A stretch of 57,373 nucleotides of DNA from an uncultured Methanosarcinales archaeon (lineage in GTDB: Archaea; Halobacteriota; Methanosarcinia; Methanotrichales; Methanotrichaceae): NCBI GenBank assembly GCA_903871465.1, contig CAIQHB010000053.1, positions 1 to 57,373 of the forward strand, in the 5' to 3' direction. This document shows, piece by piece, positions 1 to 8,200 of this stretch. The first letter of the stretch is position 1; every line of letters starts with the position of its first letter. The notes beneath the pieces are model-generated. The model was not told where the DNA came from and made no database searches. It worked only from the letters and a program-made list of their open reading frames with translations. Both the position numbers and the translations under genes were made by a program.

Positions 1-142
1 AGGATTGCTAACAGAGCTCGAAAAGATCAAGATTATGGTCTTGCCGGATGGGGAGAAGGTTGTAACTGAAATTACCAAGAGGCAACGCGAAATCCTGGAT
101 GCCCTTCATATGTGTGCCTAAACTCTGGGGAGGTCAGGTTCC
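1..142 (+). mobile_element. 3' end of IS4/IS1634-type insertion sequence
   Basis: The right end of an insertion sequence enters the window here. It matches the right end of the complete copy at 54351-55998. The last bases (about 126-142, CTGGGGAGGTCAGGTTCC) form the terminal inverted repeat. The partner left end seen in the other copies is close to GGAACCTGAGCTCCCC. The exact outer boundary (138 or 142) is uncertain because the last four bases differ between copies. The rest of the element lies outside the window. Confidence 0.85.
2..121 (+). CDS. IS1634-type transposase, C-terminal fragment (cut by window edge)
   Basis: The frame starting at base 2 encodes the last 39 residues of a DDE transposase, ending in LDALHMCA and TAA. 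Nearly every residue matches the C-terminus of the transposase at 54368-55927. There are a few conservative changes (for example KIMV for KIMI, EKVV for EKIT), so the two copies have diverged somewhat. The catalytic part lies outside the window, so activity cannot be judged. Confidence 0.85.
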   Translation, partial: GLLTELEKIKIMVLPDGEKVVTEITKRQREILDALHMCA

Positions 143-245
143 GACTGTATCCGCCATTTGTAGTAGCCGCTGCGACTTACTTCAAGTGCCTGGCAGGATG
201 GAGATATTGACAACACAAGGGCGTCTAAAAGGACAGCATGAATAG

Positions 246-575
246 TCATATACCGTCCCTCAGTGTCGGTTTTATTCTCTCCTCCCGAACCTTCTTTTGG
301 GTCATGGCGAAGGCTTTTTTTAAAAGCTCGATCTCGGCATGAGCCTAGCCGAGCAGTCTCTCACGTTCTGCAATCCTTGCCTGGTCCTTATACAGATTTC
401 CATTACCGCTAAACGCTTTTTCGGGATTCTCGGCCAGCTCTTCTCTCCACCGAGTGGGCAGGGCCGAATGGATGCTATGCTCGCGGGCGATCTGAGCAAG
501 AGGTTTGCCACTCTCAAGTTCGGCTACTACGGATATCTTGAATGCTCAGTCGTAGCGCCGCCTCGTCTTTTTCAT
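246..575 (-). pseudogene. IS3-family orfA (HTH transposase) relic with two in-frame stops
   Basis: Read from ATG at 575 on the minus strand, a continuous 110-codon frame gives MKKTRRRYD, a stop, AFKISVVAELESGKPLAQIA and so on, WREELAENPEKAFSGNG, RIAERERLLG, a second stop, AHAEIELLKKAFA and an end at 246. This is the layout of an IS3-family OrfA: N-terminal transposase_8 helix-turn-helix, then a C-terminal leucine-zipper-like coiled coil. The length (about 109 residues) is normal for the family. Stops at codons 10 (TGA) and 77 (TAG) abolish translation. No orfB is seen downstream; the IS4-type element ends about 100 bases further on and may have replaced it. The open frames at 320-596 on either strand are shadows of this relic. 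Confidence 0.85.
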
Positions 576-663
576 ATACTTCCCACCATGAGTTGATGCT
601 GCATAACTCATTGTCCACTCGGAGGGGTTCACTCCAGAAAATCTATCTCGGTTTAAGTTCAAA

Positions 664-700
664 ACCCTTAAATAGGGTATTTCATATTTGTGTGAAATAC
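664..700 (+). promoter_or_regulatory. Promoter with TATA inside a palindrome plus adjacent 8-bp inverted repeat
   Basis: ACCCTTAAATAGGGT (664-678) is a palindrome with 5-bp arms that encloses a TATA-like CTTAAATA. It overlaps a second dyad, GTATTTCA (677-684) and TGAAATAC (693-700), with an 8-base spacer. The start codon of the AbrB-type gene follows about 50 bases downstream. The position suits an operator that blocks the transcription machinery, so autoregulation by the AbrB protein is a reasonable guess. Binding is inferred only. Confidence 0.55.
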
Positions 701-752
701 ATGAATTGAGGCCGCACAACAAATACGAAGGCGCATCTGAATGGAGATTTCT

Positions 753-977
753 ATGAGCGACCTGCAGATCTTCGGCAGTGTTAAAGTAGGAGAGCGCGGA
801 CAGATCGTAATACCCAAGGATGCAAGGGAAGCGTTCGACATAAATCCAGGCGATATCTTGCTGGTGTTGGGACATGGAAAGAGGGGCATTATAATTATGA
901 AAGCAGATTTGGTGAAAGAAATAACGTTGAAAATACTGGGAAGCCGGGATCAATCAGACGATAAGAACGCTATTTAG
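753..977 (+). CDS. AbrB/MazE/SpoVT-type transcriptional regulator
   Basis: This 74-residue protein carries a swapped-hairpin AbrB domain over about residues 8-52. The typical core is GERGQIVIPKDAREAFDINPGD, of which GQIVIPKDARE is the signature. Such proteins bind DNA as dimers and regulate neighbouring genes or act as antitoxins. ATG at 753 is preferred over ATG 741 because GGAG (743-746) lies just upstream of 753 at a suitable distance. An MFS exporter follows 13 bases downstream on the same strand, and no toxin gene is adjacent, so a regulator of the exporter is the likely role. Promoter dyads sit at 664-700. Confidence 0.85.
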   Translation: MSDLQIFGSVKVGERGQIVIPKDAREAFDINPGDILLVLGHGKRGIIIMKADLVKEITLKILGSRDQSDDKNAI

Positions 978-990
978 AGGGTCTTAAGGC

Positions 991-2454
991 ATGAACGATG
1001 AACGCGATCAATGGCAAGGATACGAATGGACAGCACTCTCGGTCACTACGATAGGCACTTTTCTCGTTGCTGTCCAGGAGACTGCGTTGCTTATCGCACT
1101 ACCAGATATCTTGACCCATTTGCAGACCGACTTCCTAACTATAATGTGGGCGATCCTGAGCTTCATGCTGGTCACCACAGCACTTGTACCTGTGGTTGGA
1201 CGTCTAGCTGACATGTTCGGGCGCAAGAACCTATACAATGCTGGCTTTGCCATCTTCACTCTGGGATCTCTTCTCTGCGCCCTATCTCGACCCCAGTTTC
1301 ATGGCTGGGATTTTGTGCTCTCTCGCATTGTCCAGGGCGTTGGCGGTGCAATGCTCTTCGGAAATGGTGCGGCCATAGTGACGGATGCCTTCCGTAAAGG
1401 AAGGATTGGACTGGGCCTGGGCGTGAACCAGATCGCGTTGGCTGCTGGCTTCATGCTAGGGCCTGTAGTAGGCGGGATCTTGACCGCCATCTCCTGGCAA
1501 TGGGTGTTCCTCGTGAATGTTCCCTTGGGCATTGCCGGTACTATTTGGGGAATATTCAGACTACGCGAGCCGATCTCTTTGCCCACAAAACAGCACTTTG
1601 ATTGGCCAGGCAGTTTGACCTTCGTCTTCGGCCTTGGGTCGCTTCTCCTGGCAGTCTCCCTGATTGCGTTCCCGCTGATAAGCACTAACTACGTTTATGC
1701 TTTGTTTGTTTGCGCTATACTTGGTCTAACCGCATTCTTTGTTGTGGAGAGACGGGTTGATCAGCCTATGATGGACTTCACGCTCTTCAAAAACAGGTTA
1801 TTTGCCCACGCTTGTGCAGCCAATGCCTTGAACGGGCTCGCCAGAGGAGCGGTGCTGTTTGTTCTGATCTTTTTCCTTCAGGGACCTTACGGCCAAGACC
1901 CTCTAAGGGCAGGAATAATGATGGCCCCCTTTGGATTGGCTTTCATGCTTGTTGGGCCAATTTCAGGTTATCTATCAGATAGATACGGCTCTAGGGGCCT
2001 GGCGACAGCAGGTCTATTGGTATCTGCCATTGGATTGGCGGGTCTAAGTACAGTTGTTAGCACTACATCCTATTGGATTCTAGCCGCGCTAATGGCCCTG
2101 ATGGGAGGAGGTTCAGGGCTTTTCGCTTCACCCAACATGAACGCCATTATGTCCTCGGTGCCACCAGAAAAGAGAGGTATAACCGCGGGTACCAACGTCA
2201 TGCTCATGAACACTGGCAGCATGCTGAGCATCGCCATTGCTTTTCCATTAGTGCTCAGCCGCATACCTTTGGATGTTATGTTCCACGTCTTCCTTTATGG
2301 CGGAGGCATGAGTAGCATGCCTCAGGCCCTATTAGACTTTGAGATGGGGACGCATGAGGCATTCTTGGTATCCTTTGCTGTAACACTGGTCGCGGCTGTA
2401 ATATCCTTCCTTAGACCTTCATTTGAACAAAGACCGCCTGTTTATCAGCATTAG
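991..2454 (+). CDS. MFS multidrug exporter, DHA2 (EmrB/QacA) family
   Basis: This 487-residue polytopic membrane protein has about 14 hydrophobic segments. The loop after the second segment carries the MFS signature VGRLADMFGRKNLY. Motif C appears as GFMLGPVVGGIL, followed by SWQWVFLVNVPLG, which is characteristic of DHA2 drug:H+ antiporters. A second half-signature, ISGYLSDRYGSRG, lies near residue 330. The family exports hydrophobic compounds by proton exchange. It is probably co-transcribed with the AbrB-type gene 13 bases upstream. The substrate cannot be told from sequence. A decayed paralogue lies at 3239-3478. Confidence 0.9.
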   Translation: MNDERDQWQGYEWTALSVTTIGTFLVAVQETALLIALPDILTHLQTDFLTIMWAILSFMLVTTALVPVVGRLADMFGRKNLYNAGFAIFTLGSLLCALSRPQFHGWDFVLSRIVQGVGGAMLFGNGAAIVTDAFRKGRIGLGLGVNQIALAAGFMLGPVVGGILTAISWQWVFLVNVPLGIAGTIWGIFRLREPISLPTKQHFDWPGSLTFVFGLGSLLLAVSLIAFPLISTNYVYALFVCAILGLTAFFVVERRVDQPMMDFTLFKNRLFAHACAANALNGLARGAVLFVLIFFLQGPYGQDPLRAGIMMAPFGLAFMLVGPISGYLSDRYGSRGLATAGLLVSAIGLAGLSTVVSTTSYWILAALMALMGGGSGLFASPNMNAIMSSVPPEKRGITAGTNVMLMNTGSMLSIAIAFPLVLSRIPLDVMFHVFLYGGGMSSMPQALLDFEMGTHEAFLVSFAVTLVAAVISFLRPSFEQRPPVYQH

Positions 2455-2537
2455 GCGGGTCTAAATTATCAAGAAGGCAAATGGAAAGGCATCTATTCGG
2501 ACTAAAAGGAAAATCTACTTAACTTTAGCGTTCGATT

Positions 2538-2990
2538 TCAGCGAACTATTAAGACGGGCAGCTTTGAGTCGTGAACTACCTTTTCCGCTACGCTGCCCAT
2601 GAGGAACTTCTCCAGCCCCGTCTTGCCGATGCTGCCCATTACTATCACATCTATCTTATCGTCTTCTGCAATCCTCAAGATCTCGCTGGGTGGATTTCCC
2701 TCGACAATCAGCCTCTCACTTGTAACACCGGACGCTCTTGCCAGTTCTTTCACTTGAAGCGTAGCTTTTTCTCCAGCTTCCCTGATGTTTGCAACTACAT
2801 TATCGATTGCTTCTGGGCTGGCACCTCCAAAGGGCGAAATAAGACCTGCTAAAGAGGTATACTTGTTGATATCCGCAACATAAACAATAATGACTTTTCC
2901 GCCCGAGAGTTTGGCGAGTTCAATGCCTACTTTTGCCGCTTTTTCGCCGAACTTCGACCCATCAGTTGCGATAAGAATACGCTCAAACAT
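2538..2990 (-). CDS. Universal stress protein, UspA family
   Basis: A single Usp domain of 150 residues. The start MFERILIATDGSKFGEKA contains the conserved D after strand 1. The nucleotide-binding end is VMGSIGKTGLEKFLMGSVAE, fitting the G-x2-G-x9-G-(S/T) ATP-binding pattern, so this is probably the ATP-binding class. Usp proteins are soluble dimers induced by starvation, energy or oxidative stress; no partner is fixed by sequence. It stands alone on the minus strand, convergent with the MFS gene. Its upstream region has an AT-rich stretch (TAATTATT) and a short dyad ATGTT/AACAT near 3006-3017. Confidence 0.9.
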   Translation of the reverse strand: MFERILIATDGSKFGEKAAKVGIELAKLSGGKVIIVYVADINKYTSLAGLISPFGGASPEAIDNVVANIREAGEKATLQVKELARASGVTSERLIVEGNPPSEILRIAEDDKIDVIVMGSIGKTGLEKFLMGSVAEKVVHDSKLPVLIVR

Positions 2991-3238
2991 GAGTTCATCA
3001 TCTATGTTTGAACATGATAATTATTTTGGTGAAAAACATGTATGAGTACAAATTATCCGTGAAATGAAGCGGAAGCAGGGATTCCAAAATATTATTAGCT
3101 ATAAGCGTTATCCTCGATATCGCATGTGATGAAGATTACTGATAAACTGAAGCGGGGTCCTGTCCCTCGCACAGGTTAGAGAGGCTTTTCATTCGATGGA
3201 TATGATCTAATGGATTTATCATATTTTCCTTTTGCATA

Positions 3239-3478
3239 ATATTGTTCATCATTGCGAACTTTGCCGTCTTCATCCTGGGGCCCTTCTATTTGCAGGGAGT
3301 CATGGGCTACTCGCCGGCAAGAGTCGACACTGTATTTCTCATCGTGCCTGCTATATTGGTTTTCGGCTCCCCCTTAGGAGGCTGGCTCTTTGACCGATTT
3401 CATTACCGCTATAGCTCTGCCCGGGGGATGATAATTGTAGCCGCGTTTCTCCGCAATTGGAAAAGGCACGGTAAGTGA
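3239..3478 (+). pseudogene. Fragment of a DHA2-type MFS transporter
   Basis: About 65 residues read as the middle of an MFS drug transporter: NFAVFILGPFYLQGVMGYSP, then VFLIVPAILVFGSPLGGWLFD, then RFHYRYSSARGMIIVAAFL. The segment corresponds to about residues 270-340 of a full-length protein. Nothing upstream encodes the N-terminal half, and the frame runs into unrelated sequence (RNWKRHGK) and a stop, so this is a remnant. It is related to but distinct from the intact exporter at 991-2454. An ATG at 3242 is not needed to explain it. Confidence 0.65.
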
Positions 3479-3608
3479 AAGCGGAATCGTACACGGTTTG
3501 GAGTTTCGATTTTTCGAATAGGTTCCTCTAATCAAATACATGACTACTTGAGTCGGTGCAGATGATCGGGACCAAAACCCTGGCGTCGGATGATGCTATC
3601 CCTGTAGT

Positions 3609-3683
3609 TTTATATACATCCGGATCAATCTCTATGAAGTGATCAAATTTCAGGGCATTTCGTCGCGACTATATTATTTAAAC
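3609..3683 (+). promoter_or_regulatory. Two TATA-like boxes upstream of the PspC-type gene
   Basis: TTTATATAC (3609-3617) and TTATTTAAAC (3674-3683) both resemble archaeal TATA boxes on the plus strand. The distal box would give a leader of about 70 bases. The proximal box would place transcription start almost at the ribosome-binding site of the gene at 3713. Which one is used cannot be told from sequence. Confidence 0.35.
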
Positions 3684-3712
3684 GAGAATGATTGGAACTG
3701 ATTGGAGCTAGC

Positions 3713-3946
3713 ATGACCAAGAAACTGTACCGTTCGAAGGAGGATCGCTGGGTCGGGGGCGTATGCGGCGGTCTGGGCAAATACTTGAACATTGACCCGA
3801 TCGTTATCCGACTGATCGCTTTGATTCTGGTGCTATGCGCCGGCGGAGGGCTCCTGGTTTACATCATTGCCTGGCTCGTCGTGCCTGAAGAGCCTGATTC
3901 GCTCACCATTACGGAGGAACAACCAACCATGGTTGAGATCGATTGA
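3713..3946 (+). CDS. PspC-domain membrane protein
   Basis: A 77-residue protein with a complete PspC domain: KLYRSKEDRWVGGVCGGLGKY (in part GGVCGGLGKYLNIDP) followed by one long hydrophobic segment, LIALILVLCAGGGLLVYIIA, and a W-L-V-V-P-E end. In bacteria PspC is an inner-membrane sensor of envelope stress; archaeal copies usually stand alone and their partner is unknown. ATG 3713 is chosen because GGAG (3704-3707) lies five bases upstream; the frame could open at TTG 3692. It sits between UspA and the P-type ATPase, which suggests a general stress role but no proven operon. Confidence 0.88.
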   Translation: MTKKLYRSKEDRWVGGVCGGLGKYLNIDPIVIRLIALILVLCAGGGLLVYIIAWLVVPEEPDSLTITEEQPTMVEID

Positions 3947-4130
3947 TAATTCTTTTTCAGACTTTCCGACAGCTTTTCCAAAGCGTATGACAGGATTTAG
4001 ATAGCGTTGCCTGGGGATCGCCAGTATCCCCATTTCAGAGATCTTGTTTTAAGATTCCATTCGAAATTGCGCTAGTTATTTCTACAATTGTCGGAGTTCT
4101 TTTATCTCGTCCCCAAGAGAGGTTTGAATT

Positions 4131-6782
4131 GTGTTATGGCACTCAATGGCAACTGAAGATGTACTGGCTGCCCTAAATTCAGGACAAAAGGGCCTTGGCT
4201 TTGAAGATGCTGCCCAGAGGCTCTCAGAGAACGGCCCCAATCAACTGGAGAGCCCTACCAAACCATCCCCTTTGAGGATATTTTTGGGCAAGTTTAAGGA
4301 TTACATGGTACTGGTGCTGATCTTTGCGGCCCTTATCTCTTACATCGCCGGTGAGACCACCAATGCCTACGTTATTCTTGGAATTGTCGTTCTCGTCGCC
4401 ATAATAGGTTTCGTCCAGGAGTATAAAGCAGAAAGGGCCATGGAAGCGCTCAGGGAGACGCTGGCACCGGAAGCTGACGCTATCAGAGATGGCAAGATGA
4501 GCACAATTCCGGCAGTTGATCTGGTTCCCGGCGATGTGATCTTTCTCGAAGCAGGAGACAAGGTGCCGGCGGACGGCCGCATTTTAGAGGAGGCATCCCT
4601 CGAGGTAATAGAGTCCTCTCTGACAGGGGAATCGCTACCTGTCAAGAAAAGCACGGCGATCCTGCCTGAATTGTCAGCTCTCGCCGACCGAAAGAACATG
4701 GTCTTCATGGGAACCATCGTCTCCTACGGCAATTGCAGGGCAGTGCTCACAGCCACAGGTCCCAACACGGAGCTAGGAAGGATTGCGGGCTTGATTAAAG
4801 ATAGTCCCGCAGAGCCGCCGCTCAAGATAAAGCTCGAACATTTGGCCAAGAGGCAGGCAGTCCTGGTACTGGTGATATCTGCGGCCGTCTTCATCCTGGA
4901 CACAAGCAGAGGATCGCCGGCCATAGACACTCTGATAGCGTCGATAGCTCTGGCCGTAGCCGGTGTCCCTGAGGCCCTTCCTTTTGTCGTTACTCTGTCT
5001 CTGGCCTTCGGAACCCAGGCAATGGCCAGAAAGAACGCCATAATCAGGAGGCTTCCTGCAGTCGAGACTCTGGGATCAACTACGGTAATCTGTACGGATA
5101 AGACCGGTACCCTCACCAGGAACGAGATGACTGTTCGAGAGGTCTTCACCTACAGAACCTTTGAGGTCACGGGATATGGCTATGATCCCGCAGGCCTCTT
5201 CACGATGAACGGAGAGCCGATCGATCACAAAGAGGCGGATTTAGCCAGGATTTTTATGATCGGTGCACTTGCCAATAATGCCGATATCGAAAAAACCAAT
5301 GGACTCCAGCACATAATTGGAGACCCAACCGAGGGAGCACTACTGGTAGCCGCCGAAAAGGCAGGAATTCTCGATATTCGAGATAGCTATACCAGAGTCG
5401 AAGAATTCCCCTTCGATTCCGATCGCAAGAGGATGGCAACTCTGGATGAGGCGGCAGGCGTCGGCCGGACCGTCTCGATGAAAGGCGCGCCAGAGGTAGT
5501 GCTCGGAAGATGCGTGAGCCTAGTCAGTCCCAACGGCATAAAGCCCATGACAGACAGCGACCGCAAATTGATCCTGGCCAAAGCGGACGGAATGGCGGAT
5601 CGTGCTTTACGGGTTTTGGCCCTGGCCTGGAAGCCGGTGGTCGGCATCGATCCGTATGATGTGAATTCAGTCGAGTCCGATCTGATCTTTGCCGGGCTTA
5701 CGGGCATGATGGACCCACCAAGGTTTGAGGCTCTGGAAGCGATCCATCGCAGCAAGATGGCAGGCATAAGGACGGTTATGATCACAGGAGACCATCGCCT
5801 GACTGCCAGAGCCATCAGCGAGGAGTTAGGCATAGGCGACGGAGATGTGATCGAGGGAGCACAGCTCGATAAGATGAGCGACGAGCAGCTCCTGGAGAGG
5901 ATCGATGTCGTATCTGTCTTTGCAAGGGTTACGGCAGAGCACAAGGTCCGCATAGTAGAGGCGCTGAAGAGAAAAGGCCATATTGTGGCTATGACTGGAG
6001 ACGGAGTCAACGACGCCCCAGCTCTGAAGGCCGCAGATATTGGCGTAGCGATGGGAAAAACCGGAACCGAGGTCGCGAAGGAAGCATCGGATATGGTCAT
6101 CGTCGACGACAACTTCGCCACCATTGTCGGCGCAGTTGAAGAGGGTAGACGGATCTATGACAACATCAGAAAAGGGACCTCCTACCTTCTTTCAGTCAGC
6201 TTTGCAGAGCTCGCCACAATCTTTTTCGCGGTTGCTTTTGGGTTCCCCCTGCCTCTGCTGGCAGCGCAGATTCTCTGGATAAATGTCGTGGCAGAGGAGT
6301 TCCCGGCCATTGGCCTGGCACTAGAACCTGCCCACGCTGAGATTATGCACCGAAAACCCCGCGATCCCAGGGAGCCTATGCCCACCAGAAGCTTGATGGC
6401 TTATACACTGGGAATAGCATTAGCCATTGTCACCGGCACGCTCTGCCTGTATGTGATCTCATTACAGAGGGGGCAGAATCTGAGTTATGCCAGAACTATG
6501 GCCTTTGTCGGTCTCGGCTTCTTCACGATCTACAACGCCTACAGCAGCCGGTCCATGGAAAAGTCCGTATTGAGAATGAACCCCTTTGGCAATAAGACGT
6601 TACTACTTGGAATAGCGGGATCGATTTTGTCAATTCTTGCCGTCGTGTACATCCCGTTTATGCAATCCATCTTCGAGACGGAGCCGCTTACACCCCAGAG
6701 CTGGATGTTCGTCCTGGTGGCCGGCCTTCCGGTGGTCATAGCTGCGGAGTTCATGAAGAGATTCCTGCCGGGACTGAAGTAG
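4131..6782 (+). CDS. Cation-transporting P-type ATPase (type II, SERCA/PMR1-like)
   Basis: An 883-residue ion pump with all P-type landmarks: N-terminal cation ATPase domain (1-75), actuator loop SSLTGES (about 162-168), phosphorylation site DKTGTLT with Asp323, nucleotide-binding KGAPE, hinge MTGDGVNDAPALKAADIG, and a C-terminal transmembrane domain. M4 reads VPEALP, where Ca2+ pumps usually have PEGLP. M6 reads NVVAEEFPAIGLALEP, where Ca2+ pumps have an N-x-x-x-D-G-x-P pattern. The transported ion is therefore uncertain (Ca2+, Mn2+, Na+ or H+). GTG 4131 is preferred to ATG 4146 because it keeps the conserved WHS start of the domain and has an AGAGAGG-like site upstream. It is a single gene. 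Confidence 0.9.
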   Translation: MLWHSMATEDVLAALNSGQKGLGFEDAAQRLSENGPNQLESPTKPSPLRIFLGKFKDYMVLVLIFAALISYIAGETTNAYVILGIVVLVAIIGFVQEYKAERAMEALRETLAPEADAIRDGKMSTIPAVDLVPGDVIFLEAGDKVPADGRILEEASLEVIESSLTGESLPVKKSTAILPELSALADRKNMVFMGTIVSYGNCRAVLTATGPNTELGRIAGLIKDSPAEPPLKIKLEHLAKRQAVLVLVISAAVFILDTSRGSPAIDTLIASIALAVAGVPEALPFVVTLSLAFGTQAMARKNAIIRRLPAVETLGSTTVICTDKTGTLTRNEMTVREVFTYRTFEVTGYGYDPAGLFTMNGEPIDHKEADLARIFMIGALANNADIEKTNGLQHIIGDPTEGALLVAAEKAGILDIRDSYTRVEEFPFDSDRKRMATLDEAAGVGRTVSMKGAPEVVLGRCVSLVSPNGIKPMTDSDRKLILAKADGMADRALRVLALAWKPVVGIDPYDVNSVESDLIFAGLTGMMDPPRFEALEAIHRSKMAGIRTVMITGDHRLTARAISEELGIGDGDVIEGAQLDKMSDEQLLERIDVVSVFARVTAEHKVRIVEALKRKGHIVAMTGDGVNDAPALKAADIGVAMGKTGTEVAKEASDMVIVDDNFATIVGAVEEGRRIYDNIRKGTSYLLSVSFAELATIFFAVAFGFPLPLLAAQILWINVVAEEFPAIGLALEPAHAEIMHRKPRDPREPMPTRSLMAYTLGIALAIVTGTLCLYVISLQRGQNLSYARTMAFVGLGFFTIYNAYSSRSMEKSVLRMNPFGNKTLLLGIAGSILSILAVVYIPFMQSIFETEPLTPQSWMFVLVAGLPVVIAAEFMKRFLPGLK

Positions 6783-6850
6783 AATCGAATTAGAACAGAT
6801 CGAATAATGTTTCCTGCACCCGAGGAAGCCCCCAGCCGCTAGATGCTTTT

Positions 6851-8200
6851 CTATTTCATGATCCTGAAAATTCTATTCGTCAACATCTCGAATGGACTAT
6901 TCACCAGAAATGCCCCGCGCCCCAGCCTCTTCCGGAGGCCAAACTGAATCTGACCTTTGAGAATGGCGAACTTCATCTTTGCCTCTGAAAATTCGCTCTC
7001 GAAGGTCAGGGTGTGATCAGACAGAAGACTCGTCCTGCCGTCCCAGTCTCGAACCACCTTGCTCTTGACCCTTTCGAAGAGCCTGGTTCCTGGCAGGGGG
7101 TATGGCATGGTGAAAGAGAGATAATCGAGGGGAAGAGATGTTGCAAACCGTATGGTCTTGAGCACGTTGTCATCGTTCTCCCCCGGATAGCAGAGAATAA
7201 AAAATGCGCCCGTCTTGAGCCCAGCCGACCTTGCCACTTCAATCGCTCTCTCTGCCTGTTCCAGGGAGATCCTCTTTCCCATGAGCCGCAATGTGGCTTC
7301 GTCGCCTGACTCGATCCCGAATAGTATCCTGTCGCAACCGGCTCTCTTCATAGCCAATGCCGTGGTCCTGTCAATAGAGTCCACCCTGCCCAAGCACTCC
7401 CATTTGAAGTCCAGGCAGCGATCGCTGATCTCCTTGCAGATCTGCAATATCCGCGACTTGTTCAGAGTGAATACATCATCGGCGAAATGAATCCGTTCGT
7501 AGCCCAGAGCAAGAGCCTCCTCGACCTCATTCAGAACATTTTCTGAAGAACGCTCCCGATAAGATGTCCCAAAGACGGCATTGCTACAGAACTCGCAACT
7601 AAAGGGGCAGCCCCGGGTGGTCATAACCGTTGTAGCAGAGTAGCCGAAATGCTTTTTCCAGTGGTCCATGTACATCCGGTTCGGGAAGAGATTCCTGGCA
7701 GGAAAGGGTATCTGATCCAGGTCGAGCTGCAATTCTCTTTGCGGCGTCTCAATGGTTCGATCCTCCTTGCGGTATGCCAGCCCCGCAATTTTGCCATAGC
7801 CTGAACCTGCTTCATAAGCCTGCACGATCTCCGCAATTGCAGATTCGCCTTCACCCCTGACAACAAGGTCGAAATCGTCCCAGAAAGAGCTCGGATCGCA
7901 AGATGGAAGCGGCCCGCCGGCAACGAGAAGGTCACACTGCTCGCGAAGCCTCTTAGCAAACATGAGGCTGACGCTCCTCATTGTCACCATGCTGTAAATC
8001 CCTACAATGTCGGCTTTGGCTTCGTTCGCCCTTTGAAATGCATCTTCATGGGTCAGGAAGGTGCAGTCCAGTATCTGGGGATGGTATCCGTTTTTCTCCA
8101 GGCTTGAAGCCAGGTAGCCCAATCCCAATGGTGGGAACCGGAAGGCAGATCGGTTGTGTCCGGGGCGGAAATAGGGATATATCAGGAGAATTTTTGTCAT
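6851..8200 (-). CDS. B12-binding-domain radical SAM protein
   Basis: A 449-residue enzyme. An N-terminal cobalamin-binding Rossmann domain (about 1-130, starting KILLIYPYFRPG, with PPLGLGYLAS) is followed by a radical SAM core. Its cluster motif CPFSCEFC (C-x3-C-x2-C) lies near residue 198. ESGDEATLRLMGKR and KTGAFFILCYPGE are typical of BchE/P-methylase-like class B radical SAM enzymes. Such proteins methylate unactivated carbons or rearrange substrates using cobalamin and S-adenosylmethionine. The start codon overlaps the stop of the upstream gene (ATGA, 8197-8200), so the two are translationally coupled. The substrate is unknown; the context (unknown soluble protein plus 4-TM protein) suggests an undescribed small pathway. 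Confidence 0.88.
   Translation of the reverse strand: MTKILLIYPYFRPGHNRSAFRFPPLGLGYLASSLEKNGYHPQILDCTFLTHEDAFQRANEAKADIVGIYSMVTMRSVSLMFAKRLREQCDLLVAGGPLPSCDPSSFWDDFDLVVRGEGESAIAEIVQAYEAGSGYGKIAGLAYRKEDRTIETPQRELQLDLDQIPFPARNLFPNRMYMDHWKKHFGYSATTVMTTRGCPFSCEFCSNAVFGTSYRERSSENVLNEVEEALALGYERIHFADDVFTLNKSRILQICKEISDRCLDFKWECLGRVDSIDRTTALAMKRAGCDRILFGIESGDEATLRLMGKRISLEQAERAIEVARSAGLKTGAFFILCYPGENDDNVLKTIRFATSLPLDYLSFTMPYPLPGTRLFERVKSKVVRDWDGRTSLLSDHTLTFESEFSEAKMKFAILKGQIQFGLRKRLGRGAFLVNSPFEMLTNRIFRIMK

Noticed and set aside
2530-2546. Hairpin GTTCG/CGAAC overlapping the UspA stop as a terminator
   Set aside because: It has no T-run after it and a short stem; not convincing.
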